Assembly (NCBI GenBank): GCA_913056165.1
Contig: CAJXMD010000019.1
Coordinates: 1 to 39,823, forward strand
From: an uncultured Halieaceae bacterium
GTDB lineage: Bacteria > Pseudomonadota > Gammaproteobacteria > Pseudomonadales > Halieaceae
Length of the DNA: 39,823 nucleotides
Direction of reading: 5' to 3'
The notes beneath the pieces are model-generated. The model worked only from the letters and a program-made list of their open reading frames with translations. It did not search any database and had not been told where the DNA came from. The translations under genes were made by a program, and so were the position numbers. Shown in pieces: positions 1-8,625 of this stretch (positions are counted from its first letter, which is position 1; every line of letters starts with the position of its first letter).

Positions 1-349
1 CCTCCAGCACCAGCTTGTCGGCCACCCATTTGAAGGCCTCGCCGTCTATGGCATGGCTGTCTGACTGGGGCTCTTCAACGGCGGCGCCCGCGCTGATCGC
101 CCGTTGCTCAAATTCCACCCCGAGACCTTCGCTATCGACGGTTTTTTCGTGACGATACCAGGCGAAACCCTCAACCCCGACCGCGGTGATGTTGCCCCCG
201 AAGCAGCCATAGCGCTCCAACAAGGTAACGCCCACCCCCGCCCGTGCCGCTGCTATGGCCGCCGCGAGCCCGCCGGGCCCAGATCCGACAACCAGCACGT
301 CGGTACGGTGGACAACAGGGGTCTTTTTGGGACTCTCTTCAATAAACAT
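1..349 (-). CDS. FAD-dependent oxidoreductase, N-terminal part (runs off the window)
   Basis: The minus strand is open from an ATG at 347-349 to the left edge (about 116 codons, no stop). About 15 residues in, it reads TDVLVVGSGPGGLAAAIAAA, a Rossmann dinucleotide-binding motif (GxGxxG) at the extreme N-terminus, followed by an acidic end of the second strand (LLER) and then GCFGGNITAVGVEG. The GG-x-x-T segment right after the first beta-alpha-beta unit is typical of the FAD_oxidored (PF12831-like) group, so FAD binding is well supported. The substrate cannot be judged because the catalytic part lies outside the window. It is divergent from the TonB-dependent receptor at 663 and shares a 313-bp intergenic region with it. 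Confidence 0.85.
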   Translation of the reverse strand, partial: MFIEESPKKTPVVHRTDVLVVGSGPGGLAAAIAAARAGVGVTLLERYGCFGGNITAVGVEGFAWYRHEKTVDSEGLGVEFEQRAISAGAAVEEPQSDSHAIDGEAFKWVADKLVLE

Positions 350-419
350 GGTGTTTTCGACCTGTTAACGCTGACCATGGAAGGGCCCCGATTATGCACC
401 TATTCATGAGACTTTGGCG

Positions 420-466
420 CCCAAGATCCGGGGCAGAGGTGTGAATTATGAGCCGACGATCTTGGG
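420..466. repeat. 9-bp inverted repeat in a divergent promoter region
   Basis: CCCAAGATC at 420-428 is matched exactly by GATCTTGGG at 458-466, with 29 bases between the arms. It lies between the FAD oxidoreductase start (349, minus) and the promoter-like sequence at 519-547, about 70 bp upstream of the minus-strand start. It could be a two-site operator (arm centres 38 bp apart) or an RNA hairpin in the leader of the minus-strand gene. No T-run follows either arm, so it is not a normal terminator. A TTTGGCGC octamer overlaps its left end (413-420). Confidence 0.45.
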
Positions 467-518
467 ACCCCTGTGTACGGATGTTTATTGCGGGAAAAAG
501 GCCCTAAAAACGGTTGAT

Positions 519-547
519 TTGAAGGGTATTACCGAGGTATTTATACT
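519..547 (+). promoter_or_regulatory. sigma70-like promoter for the TonB-dependent receptor gene
   Basis: TTGAAG (519-524), a 17-bp spacer and TATACT (542-547) give near-consensus -35 and -10 hexamers at the ideal spacing. Transcription would start near 554 and leave a leader of about 108 bases before the ATG at 663. A purine-rich AGGGGGG ends about 11 bases before that ATG. The rest of the 350-662 gap shows only the inverted repeat at 420-466. Confidence 0.6.
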
Positions 548-662
548 TGGTGTACTGATAATCAATAAGCGCCGCCTGTCTTCCTTGGCATAGCGGTACA
601 TTGCTTACTGGCCCATCGCTGGCCGAAAGCCACAGTTTCCAGAAAGGGGGGAAACACCACTC

Positions 663-3086
663 ATGAATACACCGGTTAAAAAGCAACGATTCATACCGAT
701 ACCGCAAGCCGCAGCCCGACCTCTGGCGGTCGCAGTGGCAACCGCCTGCAGCGCTGTGGGCTCCGTCGGGTGGGTAGCGTCTACTCAGGCGCAGTCCCTT
801 GAGGAGGTCGTGGTTACTGCTACCCGTCGAAGCGAGAGTGTGCAAGACGTTCCTATGTCAGTAAGCGTGCTTGGGGAGGCGCAACTGACAGATCTTAATA
901 TCACCGATATGGAAGATTACCTGATGATGCTTCCCAATGTGGGCTACATCTCCCTGGGCCCAAGCACAGGTAATATTTATATTCGAGGTATTTCCAGTGG
1001 CGGTGATGCGCTGGGACTTGGCTCCAACCCTGCGGTCGCGGTGTACCTGGATGAGCAGCCCGTGACGGTCGTTGACGCTTACCTCAATCCTCATATCTAT
1101 GACGTTAATCGTATCGAGGTGTTGGCTGGCCCGCAGGGAACGACCTTCGGTGCCAACGCCCAGTCGGGAGCGATCCGGATTATTACCAACGCCCCTGAGA
1201 TCGGTGAATTCTCCGGCGGTTACAGCCTCGACGGTAGTCAGCCAAAGAGTGGCGACATGAGCTACCGGGCCGAGGGCTTTGTGAATATCCCCTTGGGTGA
1301 GCGGTCTGCCTTGCGTGTGATGGGTTTTTATAAGCGCGATGGCGGTTATATCGACAATGTGGCCGGTAGTCATACGTTTAGCCGCAGTAATATCCGCGCC
1401 GGACTGGCTCCCGATGACCCACTGCGTGCGATCGCTGCAGACGTGACGGTAAGTAACGGCGATGTTGTTGAGGAAAATTTCAATGAGGCGACCACGTATG
1501 GTGGCCGAGCGGCACTGCGGGTCGACCTCAGCGACACCTGGACCTTCACCGCTACCGCCATGCTCCAGGATCTAGAGAGAACCGGTGTCTGGGATCACGA
1601 CCCAACAGTCGGCGACCTCGAGGTCATGTTGCTGCTTCCAGAGGGGATGGATGACCAGTGGACCCAGTTTTCCGGCAAACTCGAAGGCGAATTATTCGGT
1701 GGGACGCTGGTGGCCACAGCCGCAAGGCTTGACCGTGAATACGAGGTATACAGCGACTATTCGTTATACAGTGATCAGGATATAGCCTCCGGCTTTGTCG
1801 AGCCTTTCTATAACTGCTACGTCAGTTATTTCGGAACCTGCGGGGACCCCAGACAGCAGCTCACCTACGATAACGCGCAAGATCGGACTACCTACGAGAT
1901 TCGATACACGTCTGATCCGGATAAGCGCTTCCGGTACATGCTTGGCTATTACAACGTTGACGTCGAAGATAGCAGCGATGGCGAATGGCATGTGCTGGGC
2001 CTCAATGAGACCCCTCAGGCGGCTGTTGATGCACCCGATATTTACTGGACCACAGACTTTTCAAGGGTCTATGAGGAGTCCGCTATTTTTGGTGAGGTCT
2101 CGTTTGATATCACTGAGTCACTGACGATTACCGGCAGCGCTCGACAGTTTGACTTTGAGAGTACGCTGGACGGCTTCTCGGGAACGATTTGGTGGCCTTG
2201 TGGTGGTTTTGGGCCGCAGGGTGATCGTCCAGAGAGCAACTACGGCGCCGACTGTGCGTCTGTGGGTCGAACGACCGAAGACAAGGACGAAGTCTATCGG
2301 GCGAGTCTCGAGTGGAAGGTCAGCGACGACATTATGCTCTACACGACGTGGGGTGAAGGTTATCGACCCGGTGGTTTGAACCGGTTTTGCGAGACCAGAA
2401 TTCCCGACGGCCTCGGCGGTCAGGGCGGAGTCAATATTGGTTGTGCCTTCGAGTCAGACATACTGACGTCCTACGAGTTTGGTATCAAATCAGAGCTTCT
2501 GGATGGGCGGTTGCGGTTCAATGCGGCTGCCTTCTGGCAAGAATGGGACGACTTCCAGTTGTCGCGTCTGGATACCTCGATTTCACCTATCACGCTTACC
2601 TTCAACGTTGGTAATGCGGAGAGCAACGGTGTCGAGTTCGACTTCACGTCTTTGATTACCGAGAACTGGACGGTGAGCGGTGCGGCGAGCTTCCTCGATT
2701 CGACTCTTGTTGAGGATTACCGACAGAGCCCGAGCAGTGTAGAGCCCGATGCCGCGGCAGGGACCAGACTGCCTCGGGTACCAGAGGTGAAATGGAATCT
2801 GTCAACGCGCTACACCTTCAATAATGACTGGTTCGTGCAGGCCGCTTACATGTACACCGGTGATTCTTACAATGATCTGTATGGTGGAGATCGGCAGAGA
2901 CAGGATTCCTATGATGTCGTTAATGCCTCTTTCGGCCTGAATCGCAGTAACTGGACAGCTGAAGTTTATGTCCAGAACGCTACTGATGAGCGCGGTGACG
3001 TCTACATCAATAACAACAATTGGGATGACCGGATCACCATCAACCAGCCACGCACGCTCGGCGTAAGATGGCAGCAGCGATTCTGA
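663..3086 (+). CDS. TonB-dependent outer membrane receptor
   Basis: An 807-residue outer-membrane transporter that takes up a substrate with energy from TonB-ExbBD. Residues 1-44 form a long signal peptide ending around TQAQ. The TonB box reads LEEVVVTATRR at about 46-56, followed by a plug domain (DVPMSVSVLGEAQL, then LPNVGY and IYIRGISSGG). The remainder is the 22-strand barrel, rich in alternating aromatic residues and ending in the terminal Phe expected for BAM insertion (GVRWQQRF). The length and plug fit the large family seen in marine gammaproteobacteria that includes receptors for carbohydrates, polyphenols and unknown compounds. No siderophore-specific sign is visible, so the substrate is unknown. 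A promoter lies at 519-547 and a terminator at 3110-3140, so it is probably monocistronic. Confidence 0.95.
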   Translation: MNTPVKKQRFIPIPQAAARPLAVAVATACSAVGSVGWVASTQAQSLEEVVVTATRRSESVQDVPMSVSVLGEAQLTDLNITDMEDYLMMLPNVGYISLGPSTGNIYIRGISSGGDALGLGSNPAVAVYLDEQPVTVVDAYLNPHIYDVNRIEVLAGPQGTTFGANAQSGAIRIITNAPEIGEFSGGYSLDGSQPKSGDMSYRAEGFVNIPLGERSALRVMGFYKRDGGYIDNVAGSHTFSRSNIRAGLAPDDPLRAIAADVTVSNGDVVEENFNEATTYGGRAALRVDLSDTWTFTATAMLQDLERTGVWDHDPTVGDLEVMLLLPEGMDDQWTQFSGKLEGELFGGTLVATAARLDREYEVYSDYSLYSDQDIASGFVEPFYNCYVSYFGTCGDPRQQLTYDNAQDRTTYEIRYTSDPDKRFRYMLGYYNVDVEDSSDGEWHVLGLNETPQAAVDAPDIYWTTDFSRVYEESAIFGEVSFDITESLTITGSARQFDFESTLDGFSGTIWWPCGGFGPQGDRPESNYGADCASVGRTTEDKDEVYRASLEWKVSDDIMLYTTWGEGYRPGGLNRFCETRIPDGLGGQGGVNIGCAFESDILTSYEFGIKSELLDGRLRFNAAAFWQEWDDFQLSRLDTSISPITLTFNVGNAESNGVEFDFTSLITENWTVSGAASFLDSTLVEDYRQSPSSVEPDAAAGTRLPRVPEVKWNLSTRYTFNNDWFVQAAYMYTGDSYNDLYGGDRQRQDSYDVVNASFGLNRSNWTAEVYVQNATDERGDVYINNNNWDDRITINQPRTLGVRWQQRF

Positions 3087-3109
3087 GTTCCACTCTGCGG
3101 TAATAGGAC

Positions 3110-3140
3110 AAAGGGCGTCCCTTGGGACGCCCTTTGCTTT
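3110..3140 (+). terminator. Rho-independent terminator after the TonB-dependent receptor
   Basis: AAAGGGCGTCCC (3110-3121) pairs with GGGACGCCCTTT (3124-3135), giving a GC-rich stem of at least 11 bp with a CTTG-type tetraloop, followed by GCTTT. It starts 24 bases after the stop codon at 3086. It also marks a transcription boundary before the TPR-sulfotransferase gene. Confidence 0.85.
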
Positions 3141-3211
3141 GGTGGTGTACACCCACCATACTCACCTCTTCTCCAGTCAATCACTCGGAAACGGTTCCTG
3201 AAGAGCACGTA

Positions 3212-5182
3212 ATGCAGTCCACTGAACTACTCTTTGAACGAGCCAGAGACGCGCTGCGCAATCAGGATGCAGCTACCGCCTGTGAACTATGTGAGCAGGC
3301 GAGGCAGATCAATGCCGAGGACACACGGTTTACGTTATTACACGGCTTTGCCTTGCGGCGACTCGGCGAGCATGGCGCGGCAGAGCCCCTCCTACGGGCC
3401 GTGCTGCGCGAGAATCCCTCGATTGATCTGGTGCACCATGAGCTGGGACAGGCGCTTGTCGGCTTGGGGCGCCTTGGTGAGGCACGGCTATCTCTGGAAC
3501 AGGCGGTGCAGTTGAATCCAGAGCTTGTGGCCGCGTGGCGGGACCTGTACGAGGTTCGCGCTGCCGAAGGCGACGACCTAGGTGCCGCAGAAGCCTATCG
3601 ACAGAGTATGAGGAAAAAAGAGCTTGACCCGCTCCTGAAAAAAGCGATTGAGCTTATTGGTCAGGGTCGCCTAGGTGTGGCGGAGGCTATTTGCCGTGAG
3701 TACCTGAAGCGGCGTCCTCATGATGTAGATGCGATCAGACTGCTGGCAGAAATTGGCATCGGACTGGATTTGGTTGGGGAAGCTATTCTGCTTTTGGAAC
3801 GCTGTCTTGAGCTTGCCCCCGACTTTCATGTCGCTAGATCCAACTACGTCACGGCGTTATCTCGCTATCAGAAATTTGATGATGCCCTTCGGGAGAATGA
3901 ACGTCTTCGGCACAAGCAACCTGATAACCTCTCTCATCAGGTTCAGTTCGCTTCTACCTTGTCGATGGCCGGCCGCTTCGAGCAGGCACACGGTGCCTTT
4001 GAAAGGGCTCTGGAACTGGCACCCGCCAGCGAGCGTATTCTCACAAGCTACGGGCATTCCCTCCGCTATGGAGGCAAAGGCAGCGAGGCAATCGACATTT
4101 ATTTACGTGCTATTGAGGCTGATCCAGCAGCGGGCGAAGCCTATTGGAGTCTTGCCAATCTAAAGACATTTCGCTTTGACGACGCTCGTCTCGCTTCGAT
4201 GGTGGATCAATACAACGGGCTTGAGAATCCGAGCGAAAATAAATTTCATCTGGCATTTGCGATTGGCAAGGCTTTTGAAGATCGTGAAGACTTTGATCGT
4301 TCTTTCAAGGCTTACGCAGAGGGAAATGCTATCAAGAGACAATTCAGCAGCTACGATGCTGACAAGACGTGTGCGCGGGTGGATAGGTTGATTGAGCATT
4401 GCGACTCAACGCTATTGGAGATAAATGGCCACCCCTCGAATGAGCCTATTTTTATCGTAGGTCTTCCTCGTGCTGGTTCCACATTGCTCGAACAAATTTT
4501 GGTTAGCCACTCGAAGGTTGAGGCGACCGCGGAACTTCCTTTTATCGGGAGAATCGCAAATGAAATTGGCGGCGGAAAAGCTCGAGAAGAAAAGCTGTCG
4601 TACCCCGAGGCGTTGACAACACTCGCGCCGGATGACCGCGTGAAATACGGCCAGCAATACTTGGATCTTTGCGATGGCTACCGAACCGGGAAACCTCATT
4701 TTATCGATAAGCTACCCAATAATTGGCAGCATGTTGCGCTGATTAAAACCATCTTACCCAACGCGACCATTATCGACGCCAGACGCCACCCCATGGCAGC
4801 CTGCTTCGCAAACTTTAAGCAGCTATTCGCTCGGGGTCAGGAATTTACCTACTCCCAAGAGGACATTGGTCGTTATTATGCGGATTACCTTCGGCTGATG
4901 AATCATTGGCATAAGGTCTTCGCTGGTGGACTGCTTACGGTGCAGTACGAATCGGTAGTAGCGGACCTGGAGTCTCAGGTGCGGCTATTGCTTGAGCACT
5001 GCAAGCTGGACTTCGAGGACGCGTGCGTGACGTACTACGAGAAGGACCGCGCAGTGCGCACCGCCAGTTCGGAGCAAGTGCGACAGCCGATCTACCGGGA
5101 TGCGCTCGTCCTTTGGGAGAACTATCGCGAATTCTTATCGCCTTTGGAGTCGACATTAGCTCAACAGGGCGTCGAGTGGTGA
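3212..5182 (+). CDS. TPR-repeat sulfotransferase
   Basis: A 656-residue two-domain protein. Residues 1-345 are tandem helical TPR units with typical A-x3-F/Y-x-A-L-x-L-P spacing, for example FERALELAP near 263-271. Residues 410-640 form a Sulfotransfer_3-like domain. The PAPS 5'-phosphosulfate loop reads GLPRAGSTLLEQIL at about 417-430, and a later RRHPMAACFANFKQ carries the usual 3'-phosphate-binding arginine region. The family would transfer sulfate from PAPS to an acceptor chosen by the TPR part. There is no signal peptide, so it is cytoplasmic. The ATG at 3212 was preferred over upstream in-frame codons because these lie inside the preceding terminator. TPR-sulfotransferases often sit beside TonB-dependent receptors in marine gammaproteobacteria, but the acceptor is unknown. 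Confidence 0.88.
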   Translation: MQSTELLFERARDALRNQDAATACELCEQARQINAEDTRFTLLHGFALRRLGEHGAAEPLLRAVLRENPSIDLVHHELGQALVGLGRLGEARLSLEQAVQLNPELVAAWRDLYEVRAAEGDDLGAAEAYRQSMRKKELDPLLKKAIELIGQGRLGVAEAICREYLKRRPHDVDAIRLLAEIGIGLDLVGEAILLLERCLELAPDFHVARSNYVTALSRYQKFDDALRENERLRHKQPDNLSHQVQFASTLSMAGRFEQAHGAFERALELAPASERILTSYGHSLRYGGKGSEAIDIYLRAIEADPAAGEAYWSLANLKTFRFDDARLASMVDQYNGLENPSENKFHLAFAIGKAFEDREDFDRSFKAYAEGNAIKRQFSSYDADKTCARVDRLIEHCDSTLLEINGHPSNEPIFIVGLPRAGSTLLEQILVSHSKVEATAELPFIGRIANEIGGGKAREEKLSYPEALTTLAPDDRVKYGQQYLDLCDGYRTGKPHFIDKLPNNWQHVALIKTILPNATIIDARRHPMAACFANFKQLFARGQEFTYSQEDIGRYYADYLRLMNHWHKVFAGGLLTVQYESVVADLESQVRLLLEHCKLDFEDACVTYYEKDRAVRTASSEQVRQPIYRDALVLWENYREFLSPLESTLAQQGVEW

Positions 5183-5275
5183 TGTTTGTCCGGCGCCGAG
5201 CTTAGGGCGCACCCATCAAAATCATCGTAGGCAGTATCGACTTCATCGCGCGCCTCCAGTGCTATGCTTTCCGCT

Positions 5276-5740
5276 ATGAAAGGGTCGGCTCATTTTTCAC
5301 GCTGCGGACAGTATCGGTACCAACTTAGCCGTTGCTGGGACCCCACCCTGCCGCGTTGTACCTTCATTGGCTTAAACCCGTCAACAGCGGATGCGAATAC
5401 CAATGATCCCACCATCCGGCGCGTTATTTCTTTTGCTCAGGAGGAGGGTTTTGGGGGTGTGATCGTCTGTAACTTGTTTGCCTTTCGTGCGACTCGTCCA
5501 GAGGATCTGAAAGCGTCGATCGATCCAGTAGGTCCCCGCAACAACTTCTGGATCCGGCGGTCTCTTGCGGAGAGTGACCTCACGGTGGTCGCTTGGGGAA
5601 ATCACGGCACCTTCAACAACAGAGCCGCGCGGGTACTGCGATACCTGACAGACCCTATGTGCCTGGGAACAACCTCGCTGGGGCAGCCGAAACACCCACT
5701 CTATTTGGCTAAAACAACCTCCTTGCGACCTTTCCTCTGA
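5276..5740 (+). CDS. DUF1643 family protein
   Basis: A protein of about 154 residues recognisable as DUF1643: an N-terminal CGQYRYQLSRCWD, then the signature FIGLNPSTADANTNDPTIRR, then IVCNLFAFRATRP and LTVVAWGNHG. The last third ends with LGTTSLGQPKHPLYLA, also typical of the family. No biochemical function is established; the family occurs in phages, plasmids and chromosomes. The ATG at 5276 puts the N-terminus (MKGSAHFSRCG) where family members usually begin; an ATG at 5264 in the same frame is possible. Neither has a good ribosome binding site. It converges with the esterase gene that ends at 5759. Confidence 0.85.
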   Translation: MKGSAHFSRCGQYRYQLSRCWDPTLPRCTFIGLNPSTADANTNDPTIRRVISFAQEEGFGGVIVCNLFAFRATRPEDLKASIDPVGPRNNFWIRRSLAESDLTVVAWGNHGTFNNRAARVLRYLTDPMCLGTTSLGQPKHPLYLAKTTSLRPFL

Positions 5741-5758
5741 GTATGTTGTCCAAGTGAG

Positions 5759-6808
5759 CTAGGTGGGTCGGCACTCCTCGACCCAGCGGGTGAGATCGGC
5801 CCCGGTCATGCGGGTGTGGTCAGTAAAGGCCGTAATAAAAAGCTCGATGGCGTGGAATGTTCCCATCACCTGCCGGCAATGGGCTTTCACGCCAGCGGCA
5901 AGAAGGGTTCTGAAAAAGGCGATGCCTTCATCCCGCAAGGGATCACACTCGTTGACGCTGATAAGGGTAGGCGGGAACTGGGCGACGTCTTCTTCCGAAG
6001 CAAAATAGGGCCATGCCAGCGGATTTTTGGCCTCCAGATGCTCAATACCGTAGGCCATCGCCCCATGATTGTTGTTGACCGAGATAAAGATACCGGCGTT
6101 CTCGGTCGTCGAAGGCAGCTCCGCTCGAGGCCATTCCCCGGAGATATAGGGGCACAGAGCATACAGGCCGGCCACCGCGTCAGGATGACCGTCCTTGATC
6201 AACTTCATCGTTGTGGCAATGCTCAGGTTGCCACCGCCGCTCTCGCCCGACAGGACAATATGCCGAGGATCGATATTTAAGGCTCTCGCGTGTTCAACGA
6301 TCCAGTGAAAGCCCGATACGCAGTCATTTAAACCTGCGGGAAAGGGTTCGACCTCGGGTGCTGAGGAGGGACGGAGTGCATTGCGAAAATCCACCATCAC
6401 CACGCAAAGATTCTGGTGGGCGAGGAGTCGCGCCCAGGTTTGATAGCAACCCCGAAAGCACGATGCCGTCATCATCCCACCGCCATGCATGTAGTAGACG
6501 CAGGGTAGCGTTTCATCCGTATCCGGGCGGAAGCTTTGCAGTTTGATGGTATTGTCATCAGGCGCGGAGCGAATGTCGTGGGTTTCAATCCTTAACCCAT
6601 CGCGACTCGCGATGCGCTCATTGTCCATCAGATCCATCAGTGCGTGGGTCTGCTCCTCTCTCTCAAGGGCGGCGGGTGTCGATGTAATGGCGATAAGCTC
6701 TTCCCGTGAGGCAACGTCGAGATTCTTGGGCGCGGTTTTCCGCAGATTCTCAAGGATAGGGACGCATCGGGGGTCGAGGCGCTTATCATGATGGTATTGC
6801 TGAGACAT
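5759..6808 (-). CDS. alpha/beta hydrolase, hormone-sensitive-lipase-type esterase
   Basis: A 349-residue cytoplasmic hydrolase. The oxyanion-hole motif HGGG is at 108-111 (YYMHGGGMM), the nucleophile elbow GESGG puts the catalytic Ser at 190, and the Asp and His are likely D289 (NECDPLRDEG) and H319 (GTFHAIE). This full set defines the HSL/family IV esterases that hydrolyse short-chain esters or lactones. The ATG at 6806-6808 is preceded by AAGAGG six bases away; the frame stays open upstream to 6982 but without a comparable site. An N-terminal cap of about 95 residues precedes the core. The gene is divergent from the class IV aminotransferase at 6965. The natural substrate is unknown. Confidence 0.9.
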   Translation of the reverse strand: MSQQYHHDKRLDPRCVPILENLRKTAPKNLDVASREELIAITSTPAALEREEQTHALMDLMDNERIASRDGLRIETHDIRSAPDDNTIKLQSFRPDTDETLPCVYYMHGGGMMTASCFRGCYQTWARLLAHQNLCVVMVDFRNALRPSSAPEVEPFPAGLNDCVSGFHWIVEHARALNIDPRHIVLSGESGGGNLSIATTMKLIKDGHPDAVAGLYALCPYISGEWPRAELPSTTENAGIFISVNNNHGAMAYGIEHLEAKNPLAWPYFASEEDVAQFPPTLISVNECDPLRDEGIAFFRTLLAAGVKAHCRQVMGTFHAIELFITAFTDHTRMTGADLTRWVEECRPT

Positions 6809-6964
6809 TGAATTCCTCTTTACGCAGCGATGTTTGGCTAGAGTGGGAGCAGTAGGGCAGTATATCGGGTCGAGTGGGGCTGCAGTGCGCTGCTGGTTTG
6901 AAAGCCAAACAGAGTGACATGATTGCTCTGGCTTCAGTCTAGCGGTGTGTAGAGCGAGGTGATC

Positions 6965-7876
6965 ATGACGAATAGTACGCACACGTATACACAGGATTCA
7001 CGCAACGACGATATTTTGATCAATATCAATGGAGAGTTGGTGCACCGTTCTCAAGCCGTTGTATCCGTATTCGACAGTGGCTTTATTCTCGGTGACGGAA
7101 TCTGGGAAGGGTTGCGGGTACACCGTGGCAGGATTCCCTTTCTTGGCAGACACCTGAAGCGACTATGGGAGGGCGCGAAAGCCCTGGATCTTAATATCGG
7201 TCTGACTCAGGACGACATGGCCCAACGGCTGTATGACACCCTGCAGGCCAATCACATGGAAGACCATGTGCACATTCGGCTGATGGTGAGCAGGGGCATT
7301 AAGTCGACCCCCTATCAGGACCCTGCTGTCACGATCAGCCCGCCGACCATCGTCATTATTCCGGAGTACAAGTCACCTGATCCCACGCTCAATGATCGAG
7401 GGGTTCGCTTGTATACAGTTTATGTGCGCCGGGGCTATGCGGATGTTCAGGACCCCAGGATTAACAGTCACTCAAAGTTGAACTGCATATTCGGCTGTAT
7501 TCAGGCGGCAAAAGCTGGCTATGACGAAGCGCTGATGCTCGACCCTCATGGTCATGTGGCAACCTGTAACTCCACGCATTTTTTTATTGTACGGGAAGGG
7601 GAAGTATGGACATCGAGCGGTGACTATTGCCTCGATGGAATCACGAGACGCAACGTGATCGATCTGTGTAAGGCCAACGGCATACCAGTCTTTGAAAAAA
7701 ACTTTTCCGTGATGCAAGCCTACAGCGCCGACGAAGCCTTTGTGACCGGCACGTTTGCGGGATTAACCCCCGTTGTCGACATCGACGGACGGGTCATTGG
7801 CTCTGGACAGCGTGGTGCTATGGTTGATCGGCTACAGGAGCTTTATGGACGCTTAATTGACAGCGAGTGTCAGTAG
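6965..7876 (+). CDS. class IV PLP-dependent aminotransferase (BCAT / D-amino acid transaminase fold)
   Basis: A 303-residue fold-type IV PLP enzyme. The N-terminus carries VSVFDSGFILGDGIWEGLRV (about 34-53), the standard entry motif of branched-chain aminotransferases, D-amino acid transaminases and aminodeoxychorismate lyases. The Schiff-base lysine is in INSHSKLN (about K171). EALMLDPHGHVATCNSTHFF and EAFVTGTFAGLTPV match the later conserved blocks that bind the cofactor phosphate. Substrate specificity cannot be read with confidence. The ATG at 6965 follows GAGGTGAT at good spacing; an in-frame GTG lies six bases upstream. Only nine bases separate it from the sulfotransferase-like gene, so the two are probably co-transcribed and act together. 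Confidence 0.88.
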   Translation: MTNSTHTYTQDSRNDDILININGELVHRSQAVVSVFDSGFILGDGIWEGLRVHRGRIPFLGRHLKRLWEGAKALDLNIGLTQDDMAQRLYDTLQANHMEDHVHIRLMVSRGIKSTPYQDPAVTISPPTIVIIPEYKSPDPTLNDRGVRLYTVYVRRGYADVQDPRINSHSKLNCIFGCIQAAKAGYDEALMLDPHGHVATCNSTHFFIVREGEVWTSSGDYCLDGITRRNVIDLCKANGIPVFEKNFSVMQAYSADEAFVTGTFAGLTPVVDIDGRVIGSGQRGAMVDRLQELYGRLIDSECQ

Positions 7877-7885
7877 CCAACACCC

Positions 7886-8605
7886 ATGACCATTCGAATT
7901 GCCATGTGGTCCGGGCCGCGCAATATATCCACCGCGATGATGCGTGCCTGGGAAAACCGGCCTGACTGCTCGGTAGTCGATGAGCCCTTTTATGCCTGTT
8001 ACCTCTCTGAGAGCGGTGCCGACCATCCCTGTCGTGAGGCGGTGCTGGCGAGTCAATCTAACCAGCGGGAGGAGGTGGTAGAGGAACTTAAAAGCCCGGC
8101 GTTAGTGCCGCTGCAATACGAAAAACACATGACCCATCACATGCCGGTGGGATGTGATCTTGATTGGGTGAACCAATGTCGGAACGCCTTTCTTATCCGA
8201 TCACCTGCCGCTGTTATCGCCTCTTACCTGCAGAAAATGAATAGCGTCACCGAGGAGGATATCGGGATTACCAGGCAGCGGTCTCTGTTCGAGGAAATCA
8301 CGGCGATTATAGGGAGGCGCCCGCTAGTAGTCGATGCTGCTGATGTTCTCCGTGAGCCAGCCAACATGATGCGCAAACTTTGTGAGGCGCTCGATGTGCC
8401 TGTGGATGTTGCCTCGATGACGGCGTGGCCAAAAGGACGTAGAGACAGCGACGGGGTGTGGGCGAGTCATTGGTACCAGGCCGTTGAGGCCTCGACCGGA
8501 TTTTCCGCGCCGAGAGACAACCTGGTGCTGCCAGACGAGCAGGCCGCGCTACTGGCGGAGGCAATGCAGGAGCATTACGAGGCGCTGTACTACTACCGGT
8601 TGTGA
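7886..8605 (+). CDS. sulfotransferase-like P-loop protein paired with the aminotransferase
   Basis: A 239-residue protein starting MTIRIAMWSGPRNISTAMMR, a P-loop-like sulfotransferase entry motif (SGPRNxST in place of the usual PRSGST). VVDEPFYACYL follows at about 34-44, and NAFLIRSPAAVIASY near 108-122 resembles the 3'-phosphate-binding strand and helix. This small branch is usually annotated as sulfotransferase family, but sulfotransferase activity is not shown for it as far as I know. It follows the class IV aminotransferase after nine bases. From memory, the same two domains are fused in plant proteins called branched-chain-aminotransferase-like, with the sulfotransferase-like part first. 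That supports a shared pathway, although the reaction is unknown. Confidence 0.8.
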   Translation: MTIRIAMWSGPRNISTAMMRAWENRPDCSVVDEPFYACYLSESGADHPCREAVLASQSNQREEVVEELKSPALVPLQYEKHMTHHMPVGCDLDWVNQCRNAFLIRSPAAVIASYLQKMNSVTEEDIGITRQRSLFEEITAIIGRRPLVVDAADVLREPANMMRKLCEALDVPVDVASMTAWPKGRRDSDGVWASHWYQAVEASTGFSAPRDNLVLPDEQAALLAEAMQEHYEALYYYRL

Positions 8606-8625
8606 TGCTGGTGGGCGGCTTGTCT

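Noticed and set aside
858-1373. Long minus-strand ORF inside the TonB-dependent receptor gene, and similar antisense ORFs (for example 18328-19404, 19509-20153, 21872-22483)
   Set aside because: Shadows of well-supported genes; translations match no family.
3122-3211. Upstream extension of the TPR-sulfotransferase frame
   Set aside because: It starts inside the terminator hairpin of the receptor gene, so it would not be translated in the normal transcript.
6809-6982. Upstream extension of the HSL-type esterase frame
   Set aside because: The added 58 residues look unlike the family, while ATG 6808 has AAGAGG at ideal spacing.
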